NCBI GenBank assembly: GCA_013695115.1
Contig: JACDBD010000017.1
Span: 1 to 16,096 of the forward strand
Direction of reading: 5' to 3'
Length of the DNA stretch: 16,096 nucleotides
DNA from: Actinomycetota bacterium
Lineage (GTDB): Bacteria > Actinomycetota > Acidimicrobiia > IMCC26256 > JACDBD01
In this document: positions 6,575 through 13,078 of the stretch, piece by piece
Numbering within the stretch: position 1 is the first letter of the stretch
How the letters are laid out: each line of letters opens with the position of its first letter
Notes under the pieces: model-generated
The model's input: the letters and a program-made list of their open reading frames with translations, nothing else
Databases searched by the model: none
Told to the model about the DNA's origin: nothing
Made by a program: the position numbers and the translations under genes

Positions 6575-9124
6575 ATGGCAGTCGAAGGCATCGATCTCGG
6601 CAAGTACAAGCTGGGCTGGAACGACGCCGACCAGTACGTCTACAAGCCCAAGAAGGGCGTGAACGAAGAGGTCGTCCGCGACATCTCGCACCAGAAGAGC
6701 GAGCCCGAGTGGATGACGAAGTTCCGGCTGAAGGCGCTGGCGCGCTTCGAGCGCAAGCCGATGCTCGACTGGTTCGCCCAGAACATGCCCGACATCGACT
6801 TCGACGACATCTACTACTACATCAAGCCCACCGAGGGCGGCGAGGTCTCCGACTGGGACATGCTCCCCGAGAAGATGAAGGAGACCTACGAGAAGCTCGG
6901 CATCCCCGAAGCCGAGCGCAAGTACCTCTCGGGTGTCACCAGTCAGTATGAGTGCCTTCGCGGTTCGACGCTGGTCTGGACGACTGAAGGCATGCGCCCG
7001 ATCAAGGAGATCGAACCGGGCGACGAGGTCTTCTCGCTGGATGAGGCGAGCCGCGAGATTGTGCGCGCGCCGGTACGCGGTAAGGCCGCTTCGGGCGACA
7101 AGGAGGTCTTCGAGATCCGCGCCCGGGGCCGTGTGATCGGTGCCTCTGCCAACCACCCCTTCCTCGTCCTTCGGGATGAGCGCAAGCCGGGTCGTCAGCG
7201 GGCGCGTTTCAAGGCGCGTTGGGTGCCGGTCGAGGGGTTGCGTGAAGGCGACTACGTCGCCCTTGCAACTGACGTCCCGGAGTACGGCGAGTCGGCGCCC
7301 TTGTTGCTCGAGTGGCCCGACGATCCGGGCTTCCCGATCGAAACCAGCGTCGACTTCTGCTGGTTCGCAGGCGTGTACCTGGGTGACGGCTATATCAAGC
7401 ACTCTGAGAGCTACGCGACCCTCGAGATCGCGATCGACGTCTCTGACGAGGAGCTCGTCGACGAGATCCGTCGCGTCGGTCGCGAGCTGTTCGGCCTCGA
7501 CTTCCGCCTCGCGAAGGACCGTCAGCGTCTCACGGCCATCGGTTCCTCGGCGCTGGCGGAGTTCTTCGAACTGAACGGCCTCGGTGGGACAGCTCACACC
7601 AAGCGGATACCCGACTGGGTCTCGAGCCTTCCCGTTGCGCAGCGGCTGGCTTTCGTCGCCGGCTACATCGACGCGGACGGGTACGTCCGCGACTATCCGA
7701 CGAACCGCGACGTCTCCCTGACGAGCGCGAACAGCTCCCTGCTCGAGGATGCGAAGCAGCTCCTGGCGCTCTGTGGGATCAGCAGTAGTTCCGTGATCGA
7801 GTTCACGAGCAGGCACTCGCTGGACCGAAACCGCATGATGACGGGTTATCGGCTTCAGCTCAGCGGCAGGTTCGACCGGATCCCCTGCCGCTCGCCTCGG
7901 CGGACGAACCGCATGGGGCGGCGGGCGTTCGTTCACACCAACCGGTCGGCCAAGGGCACAACGTTCCGCTCACACACGAGTGACATGCTCGGATTCGTGC
8001 GGATCGACGAGATCGAATCGGTCGGGGTCGAACCCACGTACGACATCGAGGTGGAGGGCCACCACAACTTCGTCGCCGAGGGCTTCGTCGTTCACAACTC
8101 CGAGGTCGTGTACCACAAGAACCGCGCGGACCTCGAGAAGCAGGGCGTCCTCTTCTCGAGCATGGATCACGCCGTGCGCGACTACCCCGAGCTCGTCCGG
8201 GAGCACTTCGCGACCGTTATCCCACCCGGTGACAACAAGTTCGCCGCGCTCAACTCGGCCACCTGGTCGGGCGGCAGTTTCGTGTATGTGCCGCCCGACA
8301 CCCACGTCGAGATGCCGCTCCAGGCGTACTTCCGCATCAACTCCGAGAACGCGGGCCAGTTCGAGCGGACCCTGATCATCGCCGACGAGGGCGCTTCGGT
8401 GCACTACGTCGAGGGGTGCTCCGCGCCCGTCTACTCCAGCGACTCGCTGCACTCGGCGGTGGTCGAGCTGATCGCCAAGCCCGGCGCGCGCATCAGGTAC
8501 ACCACCATCCAGAACTGGTCGCCCAACGTCTACAACCTGGTCACCAAGCGGGCGCGGGCCGAGACCGAGGCCACCGTCGAGTGGATCGACGGCAACATCG
8601 GCTCGAAGCTCACGATGAAGTACCCCGCAGTCGTGATGACCGGGCCCAAGGCGCACGGCGAGGTGCTCTCGGTCGCGTACGCGGGCGAGGGCATGCACCA
8701 GGACGCGGGGGCGAAGATGACGCACGTCGCGCCCGAGACGACCTCGATCATCGACTCGAAGTCGATCTCGAAGGACGGCGGGCGCACGACCTACCGCGGC
8801 CTGGTGAAGGTCGAGGAAGGCGCCCACAACGTGAAGAGCCATGTCCGCTGCGACGCGCTCGTCCTCGACGAGGACAGCCGGTCCGACACCTACCCCTACA
8901 TGGAGGTGGGGGAGAAGGACGCCCGCATCGGCCACGAGGCGACGGTGTCGAAGGTGGGCGAGGACCAGATCTTCTACCTGATGAGTCGGGGCCTCACCGA
9001 GCAGCAGGCGACGGCCATGATCGTGAACGGCTTCATCGAGCCGATCACCAAGACGCTGCCCATGGAGTACGCGGTCGAGCTGAGCCGGCTCATCGAGCTC
9101 AACATGGAGGGCGCGGTCGGCTAG
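6575..9124 (+). CDS. sufB: SufB, Fe-S cluster assembly scaffold protein, interrupted by an intein
   Basis: The precursor has 849 residues. Residues 1-126 and 509-849 are SufB; removing the 382-residue intein between them leaves 467 residues, the normal SufB length. SufB forms the SufBC2D cytoplasmic complex that builds Fe-S clusters from sulfide delivered by SufS/SufU. Recognisable SufB segments after the intein include VEGCSAPVYSSDSLHSAVVE and GHEATVSKVGEDQIFYLMSRG. Cys759 and His787/Glu788 are spaced as the cluster-assembly residues Cys405 and His433/Glu434 of the E. coli protein (numbers from memory). Host splicing must occur to give a working protein, because the intein splits the N-terminal domain. 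The downstream sufD, Rieske and sufC genes are on the same strand. No SufR-type regulator gene is present upstream in the window. Confidence 0.97.
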   Translation: MAVEGIDLGKYKLGWNDADQYVYKPKKGVNEEVVRDISHQKSEPEWMTKFRLKALARFERKPMLDWFAQNMPDIDFDDIYYYIKPTEGGEVSDWDMLPEKMKETYEKLGIPEAERKYLSGVTSQYECLRGSTLVWTTEGMRPIKEIEPGDEVFSLDEASREIVRAPVRGKAASGDKEVFEIRARGRVIGASANHPFLVLRDERKPGRQRARFKARWVPVEGLREGDYVALATDVPEYGESAPLLLEWPDDPGFPIETSVDFCWFAGVYLGDGYIKHSESYATLEIAIDVSDEELVDEIRRVGRELFGLDFRLAKDRQRLTAIGSSALAEFFELNGLGGTAHTKRIPDWVSSLPVAQRLAFVAGYIDADGYVRDYPTNRDVSLTSANSSLLEDAKQLLALCGISSSSVIEFTSRHSLDRNRMMTGYRLQLSGRFDRIPCRSPRRTNRMGRRAFVHTNRSAKGTTFRSHTSDMLGFVRIDEIESVGVEPTYDIEVEGHHNFVAEGFVVHNSEVVYHKNRADLEKQGVLFSSMDHAVRDYPELVREHFATVIPPGDNKFAALNSATWSGGSFVYVPPDTHVEMPLQAYFRINSENAGQFERTLIIADEGASVHYVEGCSAPVYSSDSLHSAVVELIAKPGARIRYTTIQNWSPNVYNLVTKRARAETEATVEWIDGNIGSKLTMKYPAVVMTGPKAHGEVLSVAYAGEGMHQDAGAKMTHVAPETTSIIDSKSISKDGGRTTYRGLVKVEEGAHNVKSHVRCDALVLDEDSRSDTYPYMEVGEKDARIGHEATVSKVGEDQIFYLMSRGLTEQQATAMIVNGFIEPITKTLPMEYAVELSRLIELNMEGAVG
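6953..8098 (+). mobile_element. Intein with LAGLIDADG homing endonuclease inside SufB
   Basis: The 382-residue intein spans SufB precursor residues 127-508. It begins with Cys127 (CLRGSTLVWTTEG, block A) and ends with FVVHN (His507-Asn508), followed by Ser509 as the +1 nucleophile. The N-extein ends TSQYE and the C-extein begins SEVVYHK. Block B is GASANHPFLV, with His194 present and Ser in place of the usual Thr. Block F is YDIEVEGHHNFVAEG. Two LAGLIDADG motifs, FAGVYLGDG (264-272) and VAGYIDADG (361-369), keep their acidic residues Asp271 and Asp368, and RIPDWV (345-350) fits the block D position. All splicing residues are present, so self-removal is expected, and the endonuclease looks intact. 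Codons such as TTG, CGT, CTT, GCA and ACT are used more than in flanking SufB, in keeping with later acquisition. The insertion point differs from the Mycobacterium tuberculosis SufB intein, which as I recall lies at the Cys of the VEGC-AP segment. Confidence 0.95.
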
Positions 9125-9192
9125 GCCATCTCTCCGGTCGCGCTCGCCGCTCCGCCAAATCGGCCGATGACTAGTTGGATGTGCCCCTACAC

Positions 9193-10503
9193 ATGACGTC
9201 TGCGTTCACATCTGACGCGGCGCGCGCTCTCGGCGGGCCCGACTGGCTCGTCGAGCGTCGGCTCGAGGCCGCGGAAGGGCTCGACGAGATCACCTGGCCC
9301 ACGCCGGCGGAGGAGATCTGGCGGTACAGCCGCATCGACGAGCTCGACCTCGAGCGCTACCGCCCGCTGACCTCCACCGACCCCGGCCTCGCCGATGGCC
9401 CCGCGCCCGGCGGCGGCCCGGTAGCGGCCGAGGCGGGTGAGCGTGCCGGCCTCGTCGTCGTGCACAACGGCCGGGTCGTGCGCTGCGAGCTCGACGAGTC
9501 GCTGGCGGCCAAGGGCGTCGTGATCGACGACCTCTCGTCCGGCAACGATGCCGTCCGCAACGCACTGGGTACGTGCTCGGCGGCGGCACCCGACGCATTC
9601 ACCGAGCTGCACGACGCCTTCCTCATGGGCGGCGCGTTCGTCTCGGTGCCGGCCGGTGTGGTGGTCGACAAGCCCATCGTCGTCCTCCACTGGTCGGAGG
9701 GCGACGGCCTCGCCACCTTCCCCCACACGCTCGTACTCGCGGGGGAGAGCTCCGAGCTGACCGTGGTCGACCGGTTCAGCTCTCCCGACGTCCGTCCTCC
9801 CAACGGTGGTGGCGGCGGGCATCTTGTCAACGCGGTCGTCGAACTGCTGGTCGACGACAACGCCCGCGTCCGTTACCTCTCGGTCCAGCAGCACGGGCCC
9901 CACACCTGGCAGATCGCGCTCCAGCGGGCCCACGTCGGTCGCGATGCGTCGTTGCGGTCGTCGGCGGTCGCGCTCGGCGGCGACTACGCCCGCCTGCGCA
10001 GCGAGTCGCTGCTCACCGGAGCGGGTGCCGAGAGCGACCTGCTGGCCGTGTACTTCGGCGACGGCGCCCAGATGCTCGACTTCCGCACCCTCCAGGACCA
10101 CGACGCCCCCCGGACCCGCAGCGACCTCCTGTTCAAGGGGGCGGTGGAGGACGAGGCCCGCTCGGTGTACTCGGGACTGATTCGACTCCGGCCGTCGGCC
10201 CAGAAGGCCAACGCGTCCCAGACCAACCGGAACCTCGTCCTCACCGAGGGCGCGGGCGCGGAGTCGATCCCGAACCTCGAGATCGAGGCCAACGACGTCC
10301 GCTGCTCGCACGCCAGCACCGTCGGCCCGATCGACGACGACCAGCTCTATTACCTGGAGACCCGGGGCATCCGGCCCGAGGAAGCCGAGCGCCTGATCGT
10401 GCTCGGCTTCTTCGACGACGTCTTCGCGCGCCTTCCGGTCCCCTCGCTCGTTGCCCCGCTGCGTCGCACGGTCATCGAGAAGATCGAGCACCGTCGTGGC
10501 TGA
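9193..10503 (+). CDS. sufD: SufD, Fe-S cluster assembly scaffold protein
   Basis: SufD is the SufB paralogue that pairs with SufB and SufC in the SufBC2D scaffold. With ATG 9193 the protein has 436 residues and starts MTSAFTSDAARALGGPDWL, the usual SufD beginning; a TTG at 9175 and a GTG at 9181 in the same frame would add 6 or 4 residues. No clear ribosome binding site decides between them. Family segments include EEIWRYSRIDELDLE near the N-terminus, KANASQTNRNLVL, and CSHASTVGPIDDDQLYYLETRGI near the C-terminus. His373 in CSHAST aligns with the SufD histidine (His360 in E. coli, from memory) implicated in cluster formation at the SufB/SufD interface. The gene follows sufB after 68 bases and its last 8 bases overlap the Rieske gene. 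Confidence 0.95.
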   Translation: MTSAFTSDAARALGGPDWLVERRLEAAEGLDEITWPTPAEEIWRYSRIDELDLERYRPLTSTDPGLADGPAPGGGPVAAEAGERAGLVVVHNGRVVRCELDESLAAKGVVIDDLSSGNDAVRNALGTCSAAAPDAFTELHDAFLMGGAFVSVPAGVVVDKPIVVLHWSEGDGLATFPHTLVLAGESSELTVVDRFSSPDVRPPNGGGGGHLVNAVVELLVDDNARVRYLSVQQHGPHTWQIALQRAHVGRDASLRSSAVALGGDYARLRSESLLTGAGAESDLLAVYFGDGAQMLDFRTLQDHDAPRTRSDLLFKGAVEDEARSVYSGLIRLRPSAQKANASQTNRNLVLTEGAGAESIPNLEIEANDVRCSHASTVGPIDDDQLYYLETRGIRPEEAERLIVLGFFDDVFARLPVPSLVAPLRRTVIEKIEHRRG

Positions 10504-10810
10504 CGTCCGGATGTGCTCCGTGAACGACGTGAAGCCGGGCACGGCCAAGCGCGTCGACGTCGAGGGGTACCGCCTCTGTGTGGTCCGCATCGGTGAGAGC
10601 TGGTACGCCATCGGCGACGAGTGCTCGCACGCCGACTACTCGCTCTCCGAGGGCGACGTCTGGGAGGACGACCTCGAGATCGAGTGTCCCAAGCACGGCT
10701 CCACCTTCCGACTCGACACCGGAGAGCCCCAGACCTTGCCCGCGACGCAACCCGTCCCCACGTACGACGTGAAGGTCGACGGCGACGACGTGGTGGTGAC
10801 GCTGCCATGA
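10496..10810 (+). CDS. Rieske-type [2Fe-2S] ferredoxin (non-heme oxygenase ferredoxin-like)
   Basis: This 104-residue protein is a single Rieske domain. The two cluster-ligand motifs are Cys43-x-His45 in DECSHADYSL and Cys64-x-x-His67 in CPKHGSTF, with the conserved Gly and Asp in the loop and FRLDTGEP after it. There is no signal peptide or membrane anchor, so it is a soluble electron carrier like the ferredoxin subunits of aromatic-ring dioxygenases. The start is GTG 10496, because the frame upstream lies inside sufD and MADVRMCSVNDV is the normal beginning of such proteins; it overlaps the end of sufD by 8 bases, which suggests translational coupling. Its place between sufD and sufC suggests it supplies electrons for, or is an early client of, the Suf machinery. 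Which of these applies cannot be read from sequence. Confidence 0.92.
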   Translation: MADVRMCSVNDVKPGTAKRVDVEGYRLCVVRIGESWYAIGDECSHADYSLSEGDVWEDDLEIECPKHGSTFRLDTGEPQTLPATQPVPTYDVKVDGDDVVVTLP

Positions 10811-10895
10811 GGCGAGCGACCGCGACGTCAGGTACCCGGAGCGAAAGCGACCGGGGCCCGACGGCCCGACCCGTTGTGGCCGGGAGCGGGCAAGG

Positions 10896-11732
10896 ATGAG
10901 CGTCCTCAAGGTCACCGATCTGCACGCGGCGGTCGACGGCCACGAGATCCTTCGGGGCGTCGACCTCGAGATCGCCTCGGGCGAGGTGCACGCGCTCATG
11001 GGTCCCAACGGCTCGGGCAAGTCGACCCTGGCCCACGTGCTCATGGGCCGGGACGACTACGACGTCACCGCCGGGTCCGTCACGATCGACGGGGAGGAGC
11101 TGCTCGGCCTGCCGACCTGGCAGCGGGCCGAGCGGGGCCTGTTCCTGGCGATGCAGTACCCCGTCGAGGTCCCGGGTGTGCGCCTGGTCGACTTCCTCGA
11201 AGCCGCGATTCGTGGCCGGGGCGGCGAACCGAACGGGCTCACGGTCCGGCTGGCGGCCGAGGCCGAGCGCCTCCACGTCGACGAGCAGTTCCTGACCCGA
11301 GGAGTCAACGTCGAGTTCTCGGGCGGGGAGCAGAAGCGGGCGGAGACGCTCCAACTCGCGGTGCTGGAGCCGACGTTCGCGATCCTCGACGAGATCGACT
11401 CGGGGCTCGACGTGGATGCATTGCGCGACGTCGCCCGTCGCATCGAGGCCATGACCACCGAGGACCGCCTGGGCGTCCTCGCCATCACCCACTACGCGCG
11501 CCTGCTCTCCGAGCTGCGGGCCGATCGCGTGCACATCCTCATGGGCGGCCGCGTGGTCGCGAGCGGCGGTCCCGAGCTGGCCGACACGCTCGAACGCACC
11601 GGGTACGAGGGTCTGGCCGAAGATCTCGGCGTCGATGAGCTCGCGGTCGAGGTCCCCGCGGAGCAGGAACCCGAGTTCGCGGATCCGACCGAGTTCGCGT
11701 TGCCGTTCGAGGAACCCCCCCGAACGACTTAG
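10896..11732 (+). CDS. sufC: SufC, ATPase of the Fe-S assembly complex
   Basis: SufC is the ABC-type ATPase that binds SufB and SufD and drives the shape change needed for cluster building. The 278-residue protein has all nucleotide-binding motifs: Walker A GPNGSGKST (36-44), Q-loop Gln87 in AMQYP, signature FSGGEQKR (141-148), Walker B FAILDE (161-166) with SGLD after it, and the H-loop His199 in ITHYARLL. The core matches SufC. An acidic, Pro-rich tail of about 30 residues (249-278, VEVPAEQEPE and onward) extends beyond the usual SufC end. ATG 10896 follows GGGAGCGGG and an AAGG. An 85-base gap with no gene separates it from the Rieske gene. The stop codon TAG overlaps the convergent transpeptidase gene by four bases. 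Confidence 0.96.
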   Translation: MSVLKVTDLHAAVDGHEILRGVDLEIASGEVHALMGPNGSGKSTLAHVLMGRDDYDVTAGSVTIDGEELLGLPTWQRAERGLFLAMQYPVEVPGVRLVDFLEAAIRGRGGEPNGLTVRLAAEAERLHVDEQFLTRGVNVEFSGGEQKRAETLQLAVLEPTFAILDEIDSGLDVDALRDVARRIEAMTTEDRLGVLAITHYARLLSELRADRVHILMGGRVVASGGPELADTLERTGYEGLAEDLGVDELAVEVPAEQEPEFADPTEFALPFEEPPRTT

Positions 11733-12742
11733 ACGACCGGAATCGGGTCGGGCGGCGGCGGGGGCGTGGGCTCGCCCGGCGGCGGGATCGCGTCAGGCGG
11801 CGGTCCGGTCGCGGGCGGCCCGCCGCCGATCGGGGTCCGCGACGTGATCACCGCGTCCTGGCCGCCGAACACGTACACCGCGTCCTTGTTGTCCACGAGG
11901 GTGTGGAAGTACTCGGCGGTGTGCATGGGGATGCGGACGCACCCGTGCGACGCCGGGTACGGCGGCACCTCCTGGTAGCCGTGCACCGCGATGCCCTTGT
12001 TGAAGTAGTACGGGTTGTACAGCTGCCCTAACGGCGACTTGTGCCACCCGTCGTAGAAGAAGGTGTAGGTGAAGCGACCCGAGGGCGTGGTGGCGAACTC
12101 GCAGATCCGCTCGGTGGGGTTATCCCGGGGTGAGTTGTAGCAGTAGTGCTCGCCCGACCCGGTCGAGATCGTGCTGATCAAACGCACCTGAGAGCCCTCG
12201 TACAGCGTCAGCACCCCGCGGGTGATGTCGATCTCGGTGCGGTTGGGTTCGGGCGTGGGCACGTACGGGTTGGGCTGTACCAGCGGGGCGGGGTACTGCA
12301 GCGTCTGGAGGGCGAGCCGGTCCTCCTCGAACAGGCGGCCGCTCACCGGGGCGCCCCTGAAGTGCTGGAGGCCGTGCACTGCGTAGGTCATCGCCTGATC
12401 CCAGGCGCCGTCGAGCTTGCCCGGGTCGAACCTCACGTCCGCGAGCCGCTGCTCGTAGACCTGGACGAGCAGCCGGTCCGATCCCGGCCCGATCCCGTCG
12501 GGTGGCAACGGCGGCAGCTCCACCGGCGGCGGCTGCTGCTGGAGGGGCCCGGGCGCGGTGGTGGTCGTAGCGGGCGGCAGCGTCGTCGTGGTGGGGGTGA
12601 CCGTTGTCGTCGTGGTGCTCGGCTCGGGCGCGGCCTTCACGCGTGCCGGCGGCTCGTCGCGCAGCAGGGCGCCGGCCGCGGCCACGCCCCCCGTCGCCAC
12701 CAGGGCGGCGAGCAGGCTCAACAGGACGCGGGGACGGAACAC
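11729..12742 (-). CDS. Secreted L,D-transpeptidase (YkuD domain) with N-terminal peptidoglycan-binding-like region
   Basis: The 337-residue protein starts at a GTG (12742-12740). A signal peptide or membrane anchor covers 1-27 (MFRPRVLLSLLAALVATGG). A Thr/Pro linker (41-64) follows, then a helical region at about 88-150 resembling a peptidoglycan-binding fold, and a YkuD catalytic domain at about 168-295. The active-site signature is His254 in AVHGYQEVP, followed by SHGCVR at 265-270 with catalytic Cys268. The C-terminus (305-337) is a Gly/Pro-rich tail. These enzymes make 3-3 cross-links between meso-diaminopimelate residues of peptidoglycan or attach proteins to it, outside the membrane. 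The gene is antisense to its neighbours and its stop (TAA, 11731-11729) overlaps the sufC stop region. It is divergent from the operon beginning at 12868. The gene choice is firm; the role (cross-linking or attachment) is not. Confidence 0.94.
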   Translation of the reverse strand: MFRPRVLLSLLAALVATGGVAAAGALLRDEPPARVKAAPEPSTTTTTVTPTTTTLPPATTTTAPGPLQQQPPPVELPPLPPDGIGPGSDRLLVQVYEQRLADVRFDPGKLDGAWDQAMTYAVHGLQHFRGAPVSGRLFEEDRLALQTLQYPAPLVQPNPYVPTPEPNRTEIDITRGVLTLYEGSQVRLISTISTGSGEHYCYNSPRDNPTERICEFATTPSGRFTYTFFYDGWHKSPLGQLYNPYYFNKGIAVHGYQEVPPYPASHGCVRIPMHTAEYFHTLVDNKDAVYVFGGQDAVITSRTPIGGGPPATGPPPDAIPPPGEPTPPPPPDPIPVV

Positions 12743-12803
12743 GCTTTCACGGGTGACCTCGGGTGGCGCGGGGGAACGCGCATGTTACCGCGGGCCGCCA
12801 AAG

Positions 12804-12819
12804 TTGACCGATCGGTCAA
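12804..12819. promoter_or_regulatory. Perfect 16-bp palindrome, probable TetR-type operator
   Basis: TTGACCGATCGGTCAA at 12804-12819 is identical to its own reverse complement over all 16 bases. It lies in the 125-base divergent region between the transpeptidase and the small membrane-protein gene. ACCGATCGGT-like cores with A/T-rich ends are typical operators of TetR-family repressors. It contains the -35 box of the + strand promoter, so a bound repressor would block RNA polymerase. No regulator gene is present in the window. Confidence 0.65.
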
Positions 12820-12831
12820 GGGCGGTATCGT
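12804..12831 (+). promoter_or_regulatory. Predicted promoter of the small peptide/LLM/hydrolase operon
   Basis: TTGACC (12804-12809) matches the -35 consensus at five of six bases, and TATCGT (12826-12831) is a plausible -10 at a 16-base spacing. Transcription would begin near 12838, giving a 30-base leader to the GTG at 12868. AAGGGGGAA at 12856-12864 serves as ribosome binding site. Confidence 0.5.
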
Positions 12832-12867
12832 GACCGGCGTCTGGCCGACGGGCAGAAGGGGGAAGCC

Positions 12868-13077
12868 GTGCGCCGCGCAGCATTCCTGGCCGCATTCACG
12901 AGCGTGCTCCTGATCGGTGCGGCCGCGCCCGCGGGCGCGGCCGAGAAGGGTGCCGCCGAAGACAACTGGCCGGCCCCGCTCATCGCATTGCTCGTGGTCG
13001 CGATCGCCCTCGTGATCGCCGGCATCGCGTACATGCTGCTCTCGGGGCGCGGTGACGGGCAGGGCGAGACGGGCTGA
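12868..13077 (+). CDS. Small secreted/membrane peptide of unknown function
   Basis: This 69-residue protein begins at GTG 12868 after a good purine-rich ribosome binding site (12856-12864). Residues 1-24 form a signal peptide (MRRAAFLAAFTSVLLIGAAA, likely cut after AGA). A short acidic/Lys segment with Trp34 follows. A second hydrophobic helix covers about 36-57 (LIALLVVAIALVIAGIAYML), and the tail is charged and Gly-rich. After signal cleavage it would be a single-pass membrane peptide with an outside N-terminus. I recognise no family. It is the first gene after the promoter/palindrome and its stop is separated by one base from the start of the monooxygenase gene, so translation is very likely coupled. 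A helper or anchor for that enzyme, or an unrelated small membrane protein, are both possible. Confidence 0.75.
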   Translation: MRRAAFLAAFTSVLLIGAAAPAGAAEKGAAEDNWPAPLIALLVVAIALVIAGIAYMLLSGRGDGQGETG

Positions 13078-13078
13078 C

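Noticed and set aside
5662..7936. Two long antisense open frames (5662-6609 and 6395-7936) that cross the UPF0182 end, suf promoter and sufB/intein.
   Set aside because: They overlap strongly supported genes and the promoter, and their products are typical antisense-shadow compositions.
7984..8001. An 18-base stretch beginning ATGCTCGGATTC is identical in the intein (about 7984) and at the start of the YfhO-like gene (15288).
   Set aside because: Both encode MLGFVR with common codons of this genome, the match does not extend on either side, and no element boundary is present; chance is the simplest explanation.
9187..10611. A 474-codon antisense open frame over sufD.
   Set aside because: SufD on the + strand is unmistakable; the antisense product has no recognisable domain.
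10811..10895. Small gene or terminator between the Rieske gene and sufC.
   Set aside because: Only 85 bases; no start with good codon use, and the GGGCC-CGAC-GGCCC hairpin (five-base stem, no T-run) is too weak to call.
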